A stretch of 6,918 nucleotides of DNA, from contig CAZFCK010000244.1 in the NCBI GenBank assembly GCA_964517355.1, forward strand, positions 1-6,918, read 5' to 3'. Made by a program: the position numbers and the translations under genes. Below, piece by piece: positions 6,145 through 6,918 of the stretch. The DNA is from CAZFCK01 sp964517355. Lineage in GTDB: Bacteria; Desulfobacterota; Desulfovibrionia; Desulfovibrionales; Desulfovibrionaceae. Each line of letters starts with the position of its first letter. Within the stretch, counting starts at the first letter, position 1. The notes under the pieces were generated by a model. It was not told the DNA's origin and searched no databases. It saw nothing but the letters and a program-made list of their open reading frames with translations.

Positions 6145-6627
6145 ATGCCATCTATCACCACACCTTGTATCGGAACAATCTTCACGCCTTTCAAAGACCT
6201 TGAACACATGCCCATCCAACCCGTGGGCGCCAAGGACGTTGAAGGACATATCGAAATCCTCCCGGAATTTGTGGAGGGTCTTTTGGATCTGGAGGGATTC
6301 AGCCACGTCTACCTGCTCTACCACTTTCACAAGGCGGATCGCGTAGAACTCAACGTCAAGCCCTACCTGGACAAGGCCTTCCACGGCGTGTTTTCCACAC
6401 GCTCCCCCCTGCGGCCCGCGCACATCGGACTTTCCGTTGTCGATCTGCTTTCCATTGAGGGCACTATACTGCGTATCAGAGGCGTGGATATCCTTGACGG
6501 AACCCCGCTGTTGGACATCAAACCCTATGTGCCGCAATTCGACCAAAGAGAGGATGTGCGCACCGGCTGGATGTGCAAGGACAAGGACTGTATCGCCAAG
6601 ACCCGCTCCGATCGCCGTTTCGCATAA
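6145..6627 (+). CDS. trmO: TrmO/TsaA-family tRNA methyltransferase (UPF0066), short form
   Basis: This 160-residue protein belongs to the TsaA/TrmO (UPF0066) family. In E. coli, TrmO uses S-adenosylmethionine to N6-methylate t6A37 in the threonine tRNA anticodon loop. Family blocks are IGTIFTPF (9-16), GFSHVYLLYHFH (51-62), FSTRSPLRPAHIGLSVVDL (83-101) and LDGTPLLDIKPYVPQFD (117-133). It lacks the extra C-terminal domain of the 235-residue E. coli enzyme and resembles the short archaeal-type members. Within the usual RPNPIG signature the window shows RPAHIG (90-95). The C-terminus carries a CKDKDC pair of cysteines (144-149). A longer reading from GTG 6118 would overlap the preceding stop and add nine residues. 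It is probably co-transcribed with the BMP gene, and a terminator follows. The tRNA target is inferred. Confidence 0.88.
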   Translation: MPSITTPCIGTIFTPFKDLEHMPIQPVGAKDVEGHIEILPEFVEGLLDLEGFSHVYLLYHFHKADRVELNVKPYLDKAFHGVFSTRSPLRPAHIGLSVVDLLSIEGTILRIRGVDILDGTPLLDIKPYVPQFDQREDVRTGWMCKDKDCIAKTRSDRRFA

Positions 6628-6670
6628 GAAAAACGCCATCCCCCCCGGGGAGAACCGGCGCTGCCGTTTT

Positions 6671-6714
6671 CAGCCCCAAGGCGCGATACGACCGCGCCTC
6701 GGGGCTGATGTTTT
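6671..6714 (+). terminator. Strong intrinsic terminator of the BMP-trmO unit
   Basis: CAGCCCC (6671-6677) pairs with GGGGCTG (6701-6707), and AGGCGCG (6679-6685) with CGCGCCT (6693-6699). A single A-C mismatch separates the helices and the loop has seven bases. A T-A pair extends the base of the stem. Four T (6711-6714) follow after ATG. It lies 43 bases after the trmO stop, which suits an end for this transcript. Confidence 0.8.
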
Positions 6715-6831
6715 CAAAAAAGCTTCCCCCCGGAAAATTATCATACCGTTTCCTGTTCATAGTGTCGGCGCAAGGCACCGCTTTCCACATTGTTGGAGGA
6801 ATTACAGGCCTGAAACGATGCCAGTAACGCT

Positions 6832-6849
6832 ATGATATCTACATGATAT
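6832..6849. repeat. Direct repeat ATGATAT with 11-base period
   Basis: ATGATAT occurs at 6832-6838 and again at 6843-6849, one helical turn apart. It is followed closely by an imperfect palindrome (6853-6867). This is the kind of layout seen at operators, but the region is AT-rich and chance is possible. Confidence 0.3.
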
Positions 6850-6852
6850 TCT

Positions 6853-6867
6853 GAAATTTAAAGTTTC
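6853..6867. repeat. Imperfect palindrome GAAATTTAAAGTTTC
   Basis: This 15-base dyad pairs throughout around a central base, apart from one G-T position. It lies in the gene-free right end, between the direct repeat and the promoter-like TTGACA on the minus strand. Its role is unknown. Confidence 0.3.
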
Positions 6868-6886
6868 CTATGTGGCCCCTTGTCAA
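6863..6886 (-). promoter_or_regulatory. Weak promoter-like match at the right edge
   Basis: On the minus strand a perfect TTGACA lies at 6881-6886. The best -10 candidate is TTTAAA (4/6) 18 bases beyond it, within the palindrome at 6853-6867. No gene begins downstream on this strand before the trmO terminator, so any product would be a small or antisense RNA. On the plus strand the overlapping TTGTCA-N18-TCAAAT could instead drive a gene beyond the window. Confidence 0.2.
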
Positions 6887-6918
6887 GCGAAATAGCCTTT
6901 ATTTCAAATTACGCGATC

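Noticed and set aside
5980..6639. 219-codon minus-strand frame spanning the end of the BMP gene and trmO
   Set aside because: It is antisense to two clear genes and has no family motif.
6628..6666. Extra hairpins between the trmO stop and the terminator (CCCCGGGG; CGGC-GCT-GCCG followed by TTTT)
   Set aside because: The helices are only 4 bases each and compete with each other; the neighbouring 6671-6707 stem is far stronger and explains termination.
1..6918. Hidden mobile element, CRISPR array, toxin-antitoxin pair or other novel system
   Set aside because: There are no array-like spaced repeats, terminal inverted repeats, transposase or recombinase motifs, or unassigned gene pairs; the five genes account for nearly all coding capacity.

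Overview
The window holds five protein-coding genes and their control regions. All look like ordinary chromosomal housekeeping genes; I see no mobile element, tRNA, rRNA, CRISPR array or phage gene. The paired Trk potassium genes, a lipoprotein-type PBP4 and a BMP-family binding protein point to a Gram-negative bacterium. My best guess is a Desulfovibrio-like sulfate reducer, from overall resemblance of the proteins; the sequence does not prove this.

Left half (minus strand): trkA is followed by trkH with one base between them, forming a two-gene unit for potassium uptake. TrkH is the membrane-embedded ion-conducting subunit, and TrkA is the cytoplasmic nucleotide-binding regulator with two RCK repeats. 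A control region at about 2951-3062 separates trkA from the divergent gene dacB. It carries candidate promoters for both directions that share one octamer (TGTTGACA), plus an inverted repeat over the predicted trkA -10 box.

Centre (plus strand): dacB encodes a PBP4-type D-Ala-D-Ala carboxypeptidase/endopeptidase with all three active-site motifs, a probable lipoprotein signal and Pro/Ala-rich ends. It appears to be transcribed from a promoter so close to its ATG that the mRNA would be almost leaderless. A candidate terminator follows. Then comes a 326-bp non-coding stretch with small dyads and a candidate promoter.

Right part (plus strand): a BMP/PnrA-like periplasmic binding protein, with no ABC transporter genes alongside, is followed 23 bp later by a short-form TrmO/TsaA (UPF0066) tRNA methyltransferase. 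The pair ends in a strong intrinsic terminator at 6671-6714. The last 200 bp hold no credible gene, only a few repeats and weak promoter-like matches.

The main points for a second look are the trkA/dacB divergent region and its ambiguous trkA start, the orphan BMP protein coupled to trmO, and the variant TrmO signature.
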